From the NCBI GenBank assembly GCA_035492775.1, contig DATJIW010000054.1, positions 1 through 64,000 of the forward strand: a stretch of 64,000 nucleotides of DNA. The letters are read 5' to 3'. Under the pieces are notes generated by a model. The model made no database searches. It was not told the origin of the DNA and saw nothing but the letters and a program-made list of their open reading frames with translations. This document shows, piece after piece, positions 17,566 through 25,046 of this stretch (its first letter is position 1; each line of letters opens with the position of its first letter). The DNA comes from DATJFQ01 sp035492775 (GTDB lineage Bacteria; Acidobacteriota; Vicinamibacteria; Vicinamibacterales; 2-12-FULL-66-21). Both the position numbers and the translations under genes were made by a program.

Positions 17566-18672
17566 TCACGCTGATTTCTTCAACTCGTCGCGGATTCTCC
17601 TGCCAGCCGCGAGTGCTGCGGGGAGCAGCGCGATCGTTCCAATCAGCAGATCACTGGGCTTTGGTTTCGGCGATTCCGCCGCCGCCGGCCGGTCGATATC
17701 GCAGTTGACGTCCTCGGGTATCGGCTTGATCGGAATCTCGCCGTTCGCGCGCTTCTCCTCGTACCGGCGCTCGGCGCGCGCGCCGATGGCTTTCTTCTCG
17801 CCGGCTACGCGCTCGCCAGGATCCTTTCCATACGGCGACGCGTGCTCGATCTCGGAGTTCAGTTCCGCACCGACGAGGAGCGCCAGTCCCGACACGTAGA
17901 ACCAGAGCATCAGCACCATCACTCCGCCGATCGCGCCGTAGCTCGCGTTGGCATTCGGCACGAGCTGGTAGTACAGCTTCAAGCCCAGCGAGACGAGAAT
18001 CCACAGCGCGGTGGCCAGCAGCGAGCCTGGCGTGAGCCACACCCAGTCCTGCTCGACGTCCGGCGCAAAGTAATAGACCATGCCGATCGCCGTCGCGACG
18101 AGCGCGAATACGACGGGCCACTGCAGAATCCACCATGTCCACTTGAATGCGTCGCCGAGATGCATCGAATTCGCAAGATGTTCGGCGAACGCCGGGCCGG
18201 CAAGGACGAGGAACATCGACGCGAGAATGAACATGGCCAGGCCGACGGTGAGCCCGACCGCCGTCATCCGCGTCTTCCACCACGGACGCGACTCGGTCAC
18301 GTCGTAGCAGGTATTCATCGTGGTGATGATCGAAACCATCGCGCCAGAGCTGCTCCAGACCGTCGCGAGAAACGCGAACGTCAGCAGTCCGCCGCTGTTC
18401 TTCTCGGCCAGCTGCCGGAGCTGCGTGTTGATGATGTCGATCACCTCTCGTGGCGCGACGCGCCCGAGCATCTGCACCACGTTGTCAGTCAGCGATGCCA
18501 GCGGAAAGAAGCTCGCGACCGAAAGGACGAACAGCAGAGCCGGAAAGAGTGCGAAGAAGAAGTAGTACGCCTGCTGCGCTGCCAGATCGAAGATGTTGTC
18601 GGTCCACGCCTCTCGGCCCGTGCGCTTGAAGACGTCCATCCAGCTCAGAGGTACTTTGAAGCGCGCCAGCAT
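17566..18672 (-). CDS. YihY/BrkB-family inner-membrane protein
   Basis: A 368-residue membrane protein. The first helix follows the cytosolic WMDVFKRTGREAWTDN block. AAQQAYYFFFALFPALLF (about residue 33) and YGAIGGVMVLMLWFYVSGLALLVGAELNSE (about residue 240; given in part) are the family hallmarks, together with six membrane segments. The C-terminus is a charged tail of about 100 residues ending in one further hydrophobic stretch. The start is ATG at 18672; the frame runs far upstream but there it only shadows the peptidase on the other strand. Family members are of unclear function; the old ribonuclease BN name is not supported. Confidence 0.88.
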   Translation of the reverse strand: MLARFKVPLSWMDVFKRTGREAWTDNIFDLAAQQAYYFFFALFPALLFVLSVASFFPLASLTDNVVQMLGRVAPREVIDIINTQLRQLAEKNSGGLLTFAFLATVWSSSGAMVSIITTMNTCYDVTESRPWWKTRMTAVGLTVGLAMFILASMFLVLAGPAFAEHLANSMHLGDAFKWTWWILQWPVVFALVATAIGMVYYFAPDVEQDWVWLTPGSLLATALWILVSLGLKLYYQLVPNANASYGAIGGVMVLMLWFYVSGLALLVGAELNSEIEHASPYGKDPGERVAGEKKAIGARAERRYEEKRANGEIPIKPIPEDVNCDIDRPAAAESPKPKPSDLLIGTIALLPAALAAGRRIRDELKKSA

Positions 18673-18695
18673 GCCTGGTGCACTAGCAAATCCTG

Positions 18696-18704
18696 TGCTA
18701 TAAA
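18696..18704 (+). promoter_or_regulatory. Extended -10 (TGnTATAAA) upstream of the M14 peptidase
   Basis: TGCTATAAA lies about 110 bases before the peptidase ATG. The complementary strand of the same bases gives TATAGC for the divergent BrkB gene, so two back-to-back promoters may overlap. The leader contains CTCCCA/TGGGAG inverted repeats (about 18726-18771) and a GGAGG ribosome site at about 18805. Confidence 0.35.
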
Positions 18705-18813
18705 CCCGCCCGGACCAGAACGCACGGCTCCCAACGCGCAGCTCCCAGACACCGACTTCGGAACTGGGAGTGGGAGATCGGGGCGCATCTGGATCACGGC
18801 AATTGGAGGATTC

Positions 18814-21800
18814 ATGCGAGGGTCCCGACGCTCTGCCGGCGTAGCGATCGCGCTGGCGCTGGCCGCGACCATGGCGAGCCGCCCGGCGGCGCAATCGCAC
18901 CCGGTCACCCAGAAGCAGAAGCTCGACGCGGATTACACGGCGAAGATCAAGGAATACCTGCAAGACCCGCGGATTACGACCGAGCTCGTCGATCATCTTC
19001 CGGCATCCGATACGGTGCCGACGCCGTTGAAAGTGCTGGGCCATATGCCCGGCACACCCGGCGAACTGACGCACAACGCGGACATCAATCGGTATTTCGA
19101 TGCCATTGCGAAAGCATCGCCGCGCGTGAAAGTCTGGCGGATCGGCAAGAGCGAGGAAGGCCGCGAGATGATTCTCGCGGCGGTAGCCGACGAAGCGACT
19201 ATCAAGAATATCGACAAATACAAGTCGATGATCGCGCAGCTCACAGACCCGCGTAAGACAACACAGGAACAGGCACAACAGCTGATCAAGACTGCCAAGC
19301 CGATTTACTACTTCAATAGCGGCATGCATTCGCCGGAGACCGGCGGCCCCGAGATGCTGATGGAGCTGGCTTATCGCCTCGCGGTCGAGGAGACGCCCTT
19401 CATCCAGAACATCCGCAACAACGTCATCACGCTGATCACGCCGGTTGTCGAGACCGACGGCCGCGACAAGGAAGTCGACACCTACTATTTCAACAAGAAG
19501 CAGCCGGCGGGCGCGCCCCGCCTGCAGTTGATGTACTGGGGCAAATACGTTCAGCACGACAACAACCGCGATGGTATGGGGCAGTTCCTCGCGCTGACCC
19601 GCAACGTCGAGAAGGCCAACCTCGATTGGAAACCGACGGTCCTGCACGACCTGCACGAGGCGCAGACGTACCTTTACGCCTCGACCGGAACCGGTCCCTA
19701 CAACGACGCGATCGATCCGATCACGATCGACGAGTGGTGGATGCTCGCCGAGAACGACGTGATGGAAATGACGAAGCGCGGGGTGCCGGGCGTGTGGACG
19801 TACGGCTTCTACGACGGGTGGGTCCCCAACTACATGTTCTTCATCGCGCACGGCCACAACGCGATTGGACGCTTCTACGAGGTTCAGAGCTATGGGCCGG
19901 ATCCTTATACCGTCACCCCCGGAGCGACGACGACGAGCCGGGAGTGGTTCCGTCCAAATCCCCCGCTGCCGTCGATCAAATGGGGTCCGAGGAACAACAC
20001 GAACATCCAGGAATCCGCCGCGCTCTTTGCATTGAGCCACGTCGCGAAGAACAAGGAGCTGTATCTCGAAAACTACTGGCTGAAGAACAAGCGAGCGGTC
20101 GAGAAGGGAAAGACAGGGCCCATCTACGCGTGGGTGATTCCTGCCGCGCAGTATCGAAAGGCGGACGCGGCCCAGGCCGTGAACGACCTGCGCGCGCAGG
20201 GTCTCGAGATTCACCGCGCTGCCGCCGCCTACAAGGCCGGCGACATCGACGTCAAGCCGGGCGATTACATCGTCCGCGGTGATCAGCCGTATCGAACGAT
20301 CGCGGACATGTATTTCTCGGTGCAGAACTACGCGCCGGCCAATCCGCGTCCGTACGACGACACCGGCTGGACGTTCCAGTACATGCGCAACGTGTCGATC
20401 AAAACGGTCGGCGAGAATGGCAAGGCGCTGCTCGAGCAGCCGATGACGCTCATCACCACCGACGTCCAGGCGCCTGGCAGCATTGAAGGCACGGGACCGG
20501 TCCTGATCGTCGAGCACACGACTGACAACAACCTGATGCGATTCCGGTTCGCGAATGCGAACGTGAAGATGCAGGCCGCCGAGAGCGATTTCGACGTGAA
20601 CGGCCGCACGCTTCGCGCCGGCGCGTTCATCATTCCGAACGCCGACCGCGCTGCGCTCGAGCCGATGATCAAGGCACTGGGTCTGACTGCATATGCCGTC
20701 GCGTCGGCGCCCTCGGTACGCGTGCACGATCTCGACGTGCCGCGCATCGGCTACGTCCACAGCTGGTCGCGCACGCAGGATGAAGGATGGGTGAGAGCGG
20801 CGCTCGACACTTATGGCGTGCCCTATACCTACTTCGGCGATGTGAAGCTGCGCGAGGGCAACCTGCGCCAGAAATACGACGTGATCATCTTCCCGCACGT
20901 CGGCGGGACAGCGCAGTCGCAGGTCAACGGCATCCCGAAGGTCGGCAACACGCCGCTCCCTTACAAGAAATCAGCGGAGTTCCCCAGTCTGGGCGCAAAC
21001 GATTCGTCAGACGACATTCGTGGAGGCATGGGATATGAGGGACTGATCGAGCTGGTGAAGTTCGTCCAGCAGGGCGGAACGCTCATCACCGAAGGGTCGA
21101 CATCGACGATTCTGCCGGAGTACCACGTCACGAGCGGCGTGGCGGTCGAGAATCCGTCGAGGCTGTTCGTTCGCGGATCGATTCTGCGGGGAATCTTCAC
21201 GGACAAGACCAGCCCGCTGCTCTATGGCTACCAGGGCAAGGAAGTTCCGGTGTACTTCAATCAGGATCCCGTGTTGGCCGTCAGCGCTGGCAGTGGTTTT
21301 GGCGGTCGCGGCGGCTTCGGCGGCGGCGAGGAGATCCCTGGCGTCGGGATGAACATCACGCCGATGGCGTCTGCGCCGCAGCAGCAGCTGGCGGCTTACG
21401 ATCCGGACTTCGGCACCGAGCCGGAGAATCTCACGACGCGGCCGTCTCCGGCCGACGTTGCGGCCGTCCGTCAAGGGCTCGGCGGGGGGCGCGGTGGCGG
21501 CCGCGGAGCGGGGGGAGCAGCCGGCCGAGGCGGCGCAACGGCGGGTGGGCAGCGTGGTGCCGGCGGCCGCGAAGGTGCGGGCGCAGCGCTGCCGGACGCG
21601 CCGCGCGTGGTCATGGAGTTCCCGTCGAATCCCAATGACATGCTGCTGTCAGGCACGCTCGCCGGTGGCGAGGCGCTGGCGAATCGTGCGCAACTCGTCG
21701 ATATTCCGCTCGGTGACGGCCACGTGGTCTCGTTTGCCATCCGGCCGTTCTGGCGATGGCAGACGCAGGGCACGTATTTCCTGGCGTTCAACGCGATCCT

Positions 21801-21867
21801 GAATTGGAACGACCTGAACGCCGGCAGGACGGCGGCGGATCCGGCGGTCGCGCCGGCGGCCCGTTGA
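18814..21867 (+). CDS. Large secreted M14-family zinc carboxypeptidase
   Basis: A 1017-residue exported peptidase. A signal peptide with a twin-Arg-like start (RGSRRS) is followed by an M14 domain at about residues 60-400. GMHSPETGGPE supplies zinc His and Glu, DNNRDG a substrate Arg, and LHDLHEAQTYLYAS the third zinc ligand. The middle 500 residues contain a glutamine-amidotransferase-like fold (YDVIIFPHVGGTAQ). Near residue 890 comes an Arg/Gly-rich low-complexity stretch (GLGGGRGGGRGAGGAAGRGG). The start is ATG at 18814 after GGAGG; the frame continues upstream only as a shadow of BrkB. The family cleaves C-terminal residues of peptides outside the cytoplasm. It stands alone. Confidence 0.85.
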   Translation: MRGSRRSAGVAIALALAATMASRPAAQSHPVTQKQKLDADYTAKIKEYLQDPRITTELVDHLPASDTVPTPLKVLGHMPGTPGELTHNADINRYFDAIAKASPRVKVWRIGKSEEGREMILAAVADEATIKNIDKYKSMIAQLTDPRKTTQEQAQQLIKTAKPIYYFNSGMHSPETGGPEMLMELAYRLAVEETPFIQNIRNNVITLITPVVETDGRDKEVDTYYFNKKQPAGAPRLQLMYWGKYVQHDNNRDGMGQFLALTRNVEKANLDWKPTVLHDLHEAQTYLYASTGTGPYNDAIDPITIDEWWMLAENDVMEMTKRGVPGVWTYGFYDGWVPNYMFFIAHGHNAIGRFYEVQSYGPDPYTVTPGATTTSREWFRPNPPLPSIKWGPRNNTNIQESAALFALSHVAKNKELYLENYWLKNKRAVEKGKTGPIYAWVIPAAQYRKADAAQAVNDLRAQGLEIHRAAAAYKAGDIDVKPGDYIVRGDQPYRTIADMYFSVQNYAPANPRPYDDTGWTFQYMRNVSIKTVGENGKALLEQPMTLITTDVQAPGSIEGTGPVLIVEHTTDNNLMRFRFANANVKMQAAESDFDVNGRTLRAGAFIIPNADRAALEPMIKALGLTAYAVASAPSVRVHDLDVPRIGYVHSWSRTQDEGWVRAALDTYGVPYTYFGDVKLREGNLRQKYDVIIFPHVGGTAQSQVNGIPKVGNTPLPYKKSAEFPSLGANDSSDDIRGGMGYEGLIELVKFVQQGGTLITEGSTSTILPEYHVTSGVAVENPSRLFVRGSILRGIFTDKTSPLLYGYQGKEVPVYFNQDPVLAVSAGSGFGGRGGFGGGEEIPGVGMNITPMASAPQQQLAAYDPDFGTEPENLTTRPSPADVAAVRQGLGGGRGGGRGAGGAAGRGGATAGGQRGAGGREGAGAALPDAPRVVMEFPSNPNDMLLSGTLAGGEALANRAQLVDIPLGDGHVVSFAIRPFWRWQTQGTYFLAFNAILNWNDLNAGRTAADPAVAPAAR

Positions 21868-21913
21868 GGGCGGGGGGCGACTAAACCCTTCTGTACACGG
21901 GAGTAGAAATCCT

Positions 21914-21943
21914 TTGCATTGCAAAGTTGAGTTCAGTTACACT
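21914..21943 (+). promoter_or_regulatory. Promoter upstream of the YjbQ-like gene
   Basis: TTGCAT (21914-21919) and TACACT (21938-21943) are spaced by 18 bases. The predicted transcript would have a leader of about ten bases before the ATG at 21961, with no clear ribosome site. Confidence 0.45.
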
Positions 21944-21960
21944 AGTGTGTCGGAACGGTA

Positions 21961-23025
21961 ATGTCCTTGTCCCCAGTTGAGGTCACGCTCGAACTGACAC
22001 CGCGGTCCCGCTTCGACATCATCGATGTGAGGCGGCGGTTGCGGGTCGACCACGGCGACCTGCTCGATGGCTATTCGCGCCATCTGTACCATTCCTTTCA
22101 CACGACGGCGGGATATCTCGAGCAGAGTCTCGCGGCGCGTCTGACCCGAGAACGCGACACCGTCGCGCCGTATGTCGAAGCGTTCAGGGCCATGTTCCCG
22201 GAAGGCGCCGGATACGAACACGATCAGCTGCACCGGCGTCAGGATTTGACGACCGAAGAGCGCGCCGTCGAGCCGCAGAATGCGGACTCGCACCTGACCT
22301 TCATGGCGGCTGGGCTGAGCACGTGTGTGAGCTACGTGAACCGTCGCGACGAGGCGGTTTGTTTCGTCGATCTCGATGGCGTCACGAACGGCCGCCCGCG
22401 GCGTCGCCTGACGTCGATTGTCGGGTTCAATCGCGAGAAGGAAGTCGGTCGCATTCGCATACCGGTGCCGGTTTCCGATCATCCGGTGGATTCGATCAAC
22501 CTGAAGGATCCGCGGCTGGGGATCTACGACGAGATCGTGACGCTCGTCACGCGGCACGGTGTGACGACGGGACGGGTGAGGCTGGAGCTGGCGCGCGGCG
22601 AACGTCAGGCCGGCCTGACGGTGAACGAGTACGAAACGCTGCTGATGCGGCAGGACCTCGCCGACGTGCTGCGCAATCCGTTCCGCTTCGCGGCGGAGAA
22701 GGGGCGGAGCATCTTCGCGCATCCGCGGGCGATTCCGTCGAAGGCGCTCGACTACGCAAAGTACGACATGGTGCGTGCGATGAACCAGGTTCTCGACGTC
22801 ACCGGGCTGCGCGAATCGCTGCTGGAGCGTCTGTTCGCGCGGGCGATTGCCGTGCCGGCAGGACGGTTCCTGCGGATGAAGCGCTCGGTCAACCTGCGCG
22901 TGCGCGAGAGTGATGGCCGCGGCGTCATTGCGGACGGCCGGTATCAGAGCCCGATTCTCGTGCAGTGGCACCGCGCCGATCGGCGCACCCGCATCCTCGA
23001 AGCCACCCTCACGCGCTTCGAATAA
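21961..23025 (+). CDS. Two-part protein with N-terminal YjbQ (UPF0047)-like domain
   Basis: A 354-residue protein. Residues 1-180 resemble the YjbQ family: SFHTTAGYLEQ (about residue 45), GYEHDQL (about 84) and NADSHLTFMAAGLS (about 102) match HTTA, YxHD and NAxAHL, the metal and active-site blocks. Typical YjbQ proteins have about 140 residues; this one has a further 170-residue part with DLADVLRNPFRF, no recognised motif and several Arg-rich helices. YjbQ proteins were linked to thiamin phosphate synthase activity in complementation tests, and a ThiO-like gene lies 0.9 kb downstream on the same strand. That link is tentative because a transposase cassette separates them. Confidence 0.65.
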   Translation: MSLSPVEVTLELTPRSRFDIIDVRRRLRVDHGDLLDGYSRHLYHSFHTTAGYLEQSLAARLTRERDTVAPYVEAFRAMFPEGAGYEHDQLHRRQDLTTEERAVEPQNADSHLTFMAAGLSTCVSYVNRRDEAVCFVDLDGVTNGRPRRRLTSIVGFNREKEVGRIRIPVPVSDHPVDSINLKDPRLGIYDEIVTLVTRHGVTTGRVRLELARGERQAGLTVNEYETLLMRQDLADVLRNPFRFAAEKGRSIFAHPRAIPSKALDYAKYDMVRAMNQVLDVTGLRESLLERLFARAIAVPAGRFLRMKRSVNLRVRESDGRGVIADGRYQSPILVQWHRADRRTRILEATLTRFE

Positions 23026-23030
23026 GGCGA

Positions 23031-23070
23031 AATGGGGACAGTCCCCTTTTTTCGCAAAAAATGGGGACAG
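23031..23070. repeat. REP-like palindrome, copy 1
   Basis: AATGGGGACAGTCCCCTTTT followed by TTCGCAAAAAATGGGGACAG. GGGGACAGTCCCC is itself a near-palindrome; a second arm, CGCAAAAAATGGGGACAG, follows in the same orientation. The element lies 6 bases after the stop of the YjbQ-like gene and 56 bases before the RAYT gene. Confidence 0.85.
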
Positions 23071-23126
23071 CCGGTGATCGTCATCGCGCGTACTGGCGCA
23101 GGCATGTCGCTTGCCCTCGCCATGTC

Positions 23127-23807
23127 ATGCCCAGACGCGCTCGTATCTCACCGGACGGCTTCGTCCAGCACGTGATCAACCGCGGCGACCACCGCGAAAC
23201 GATCTTTCACACCCGCGCCGATTTCGCTGCATTCCTTGCATTTATGGCCGCCGCGGCGCGCCGCGTCCCCATGCGGATCCTGGCCTACTGCATCATGCGA
23301 AACCACTTCCATCTGCTGCTCTGGCCATACAAGGGGATCGATCTTTCTGCGTACATGCAGCTCCTGATGAATCTGCACATTCAGCGGTACCTGAGACAAC
23401 ACCGCCCCTCCAGTCCCGGTCACATCTACCAGGGACGGTATCGGAACGTCATCGTGCAGAGCGGTCCTGAAGTCTTGAGGGTTGCACGTTATGTGGAGGC
23501 GAACCCGCTCGTTGCGGGGCTGGTGAAGCGCGCTGACGACTACAAGTGGTCGAGCCTGTGGCGTTTCGCGGAACGTCCCGGACGGCCGAAACTGGAACCC
23601 GACGTCATCGAACGCTCAAGAGCGTGGCTTCAGTTCGTCCATGAATCGATCGGCGAGGAGTCGACGGCTGAGATTGGACGTCGGATCAAGAAAGGCCTGC
23701 CTATCGGCGATGACGAATGGACGGCTCGGGTGGTGGCGGCGCATGGACTCCAACACGCGACGCGTGGACCGGGTCGTCCTCGCGTGTACGAGGTGTTACC
23801 GCCGTAG
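23127..23807 (+). CDS. REP-associated tyrosine transposase (RAYT, IS200-like Y1 family)
   Basis: A 226-residue single-strand DNA transposase. MPRRARI opens it as in many RAYTs. RNHFHLLLW (about residue 64) is the HuH metal site. GHIYQGRYRNVIV (about residue 102) contains conserved Tyr residues, and ARYVEANPLVAGLVKRADDYKWSS is the family C-terminal block. The nucleophile Tyr is expected in this part; I cannot fix which one. The ATG at 23127 is chosen because the protein then starts at the conserved block; a longer frame reads through repeat copy 1. REP-like palindromes flank it on both sides, so it is probably the enzyme that spreads or maintains them. It is codirectional with its neighbours. 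Confidence 0.92.
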   Translation: MPRRARISPDGFVQHVINRGDHRETIFHTRADFAAFLAFMAAAARRVPMRILAYCIMRNHFHLLLWPYKGIDLSAYMQLLMNLHIQRYLRQHRPSSPGHIYQGRYRNVIVQSGPEVLRVARYVEANPLVAGLVKRADDYKWSSLWRFAERPGRPKLEPDVIERSRAWLQFVHESIGEESTAEIGRRIKKGLPIGDDEWTARVVAAHGLQHATRGPGRPRVYEVLPP

Positions 23808-23818
23808 CGTTGACCAGG

Positions 23819-23890
23819 CTGTCCCCATTTTTTGCGAAAAATGGGGACAGTCCCCTTTTTTGCAAAAAAATGGCGGCTGTCCCCTTTTCC
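23819..23890. repeat. REP-like palindromes, copy 2 (tandem)
   Basis: CTGTCCCCATTTTTTGCGAA leads into AAATGGGGACAGTCCCCTTT, then TTTGCAAAAAAATGGCGGCT and GTCCCCTTTTCC. Two consecutive hairpins can form around TTTTGCGAAAA and TTTTGCAAAAAAA loops. The second has a mismatch (ATGGCGGCTGTCC). This block lies 11 bases after the RAYT stop and 33 bases before the ThiO start, so it may also terminate the transposase transcript. Confidence 0.85.
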
Positions 23891-23911
23891 GGGGCCGCGC
23901 GCGCAGCGCGA

Positions 23912-23917
23912 TAAGAT
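23912..23917 (+). promoter_or_regulatory. -10 hexamer for leaderless thiO
   Basis: TAAGAT is exactly six bases before the GTG start at 23924, which puts the predicted first transcribed base on the start codon. No Shine-Dalgarno is present. No -35 is seen, as that position falls in the G/C-rich edge of repeat copy 2. Confidence 0.4.
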
Positions 23918-23923
23918 CGCACG

Positions 23924-25006
23924 GTGGATGCGATCGTCGTCGGCGCAGGAGTCATCGGGTGCGCCATCGCGCGTGAGCTCGCAGACCGCGGCGTCGCATG
24001 CACCATCGTCGACGACCGCGCGGTTGGTGCCGGCGCGACGCAGGCGTCCGCCGGTATGCTCGCTCCGTACGTCGAGGCGCATGACGCGGGCCCGCTGCTC
24101 GACCTCGGCGTACGAAGTCTCGCGCTCTACGACGCCTGGGTCGACGCCATCCGCACCGAATCCGGTCTCGACGTCGAGTATCGCCGCATCGGTACACTCG
24201 AGATCGCCCTCGACCGTCCGCACGCCGGAGAGCTCCGCGCGCAGTCGGGCACGCGTCTCCAAGGCCGCACATGGCTCGATTCGGCAGCGGTCAGCCAGCG
24301 CCTGCCGTCGCTCGCATCCGTCGAGGGGGCGCTCTTCACGCCGGCGCACGGCTACGTGTCGGCGCACGACCTCACGCACGCCCTCGCACGCGCGGCAGAA
24401 CGCCGCGGCGTCCGTTTTCACTCCGCACGCGTCAGGCGAATCACCTGCGACGCGAACGGGTTCACACTGGAAACAGGCGCGGGCACGCTCGCGGGTTCGT
24501 TCGTCGTCCTTGCCGCCGGCGCATGGACCAACGGCATCGCGATCGACGGCGCGACGGTCCCGCCGATTCGTCCGGTGCGCGGCCAGCTGCTGCACCTCGG
24601 GTGGAATGAGCGCCCGCTCGACGTGATCGTGTGGGGACCGGAGTGTTATGTAGTGCCGCGGCTCGATGGGACCGTGCTCGTTGGCGCGACGGTCGAGGAC
24701 GTCGGCTTCGACGAGCGCGCGACCGCCGCAGGGGTCCGCGATCTTCTCGACGCTGTCTGCGATCTGATTTCGGGCGGATGGGGCGCGGCGTTCCTCGAAG
24801 TCCGCGTGGGACTGCGTCCGGCGACTCCCGATGATCTGCCGGCCATTGGCCGCGACCCCGCGATCGCGAAGTTGATCCACGCGTCAGGCCATTATCGCAA
24901 CGGTGTACTTCTCGCGCCGATCACCGCCGCCGCAGTCGCCGATATCGTGACCGCCGATCGCGATGACCCGGCGCTCCAGCCATTCGCGCCGGGACGATTC
25001 CGGTAA
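23924..25006 (+). CDS. thiO: Glycine oxidase ThiO-like FAD amine oxidase
   Basis: A 360-residue flavoprotein. VVGAGVIGCAIARELADRG (5-23) binds FAD; ASAGMLAPYVEAH (about residue 42) and RVGLRPATPDDLPAIG (about residue 299) are typical of ThiO, and GHYRNGVLLAP near the C-terminus is the strongest ThiO mark. ThiO oxidises glycine to the imine used to build the thiazole of thiamin. The start is GTG at 23924; the ATG four bases later is in another frame. No thiG, thiS or thiE is in the window, so the thiamin link rests on the protein itself; another D-amino acid oxidase specificity is possible. Confidence 0.82.
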   Translation: MDAIVVGAGVIGCAIARELADRGVACTIVDDRAVGAGATQASAGMLAPYVEAHDAGPLLDLGVRSLALYDAWVDAIRTESGLDVEYRRIGTLEIALDRPHAGELRAQSGTRLQGRTWLDSAAVSQRLPSLASVEGALFTPAHGYVSAHDLTHALARAAERRGVRFHSARVRRITCDANGFTLETGAGTLAGSFVVLAAGAWTNGIAIDGATVPPIRPVRGQLLHLGWNERPLDVIVWGPECYVVPRLDGTVLVGATVEDVGFDERATAAGVRDLLDAVCDLISGGWGAAFLEVRVGLRPATPDDLPAIGRDPAIAKLIHASGHYRNGVLLAPITAAAVADIVTADRDDPALQPFAPGRFR

Positions 25007-25046
25007 GCAGCCTCGCTCGCCAGGACGCGCGTCCCGCCTGACGCCC

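Noticed and set aside
17842..18813. Long plus-strand frame running into the M14 peptidase from upstream
   Set aside because: It lies opposite the BrkB gene, has no family motif and shadow composition; the peptidase has its own signal peptide, ATG and GGAGG site at 18814.
18673..20898. Upstream extension of the BrkB frame on the minus strand
   Set aside because: It mirrors the M14 peptidase and encodes Arg/Val/Asp-rich sequence without domains. BrkB begins at 18672.
25021..25040. CAGGACGCGCGTCCCGCCTG palindrome between convergent thiO and the efflux gene
   Set aside because: Too short a stem and G/C self-complementarity is expected by chance; kept only as a note.
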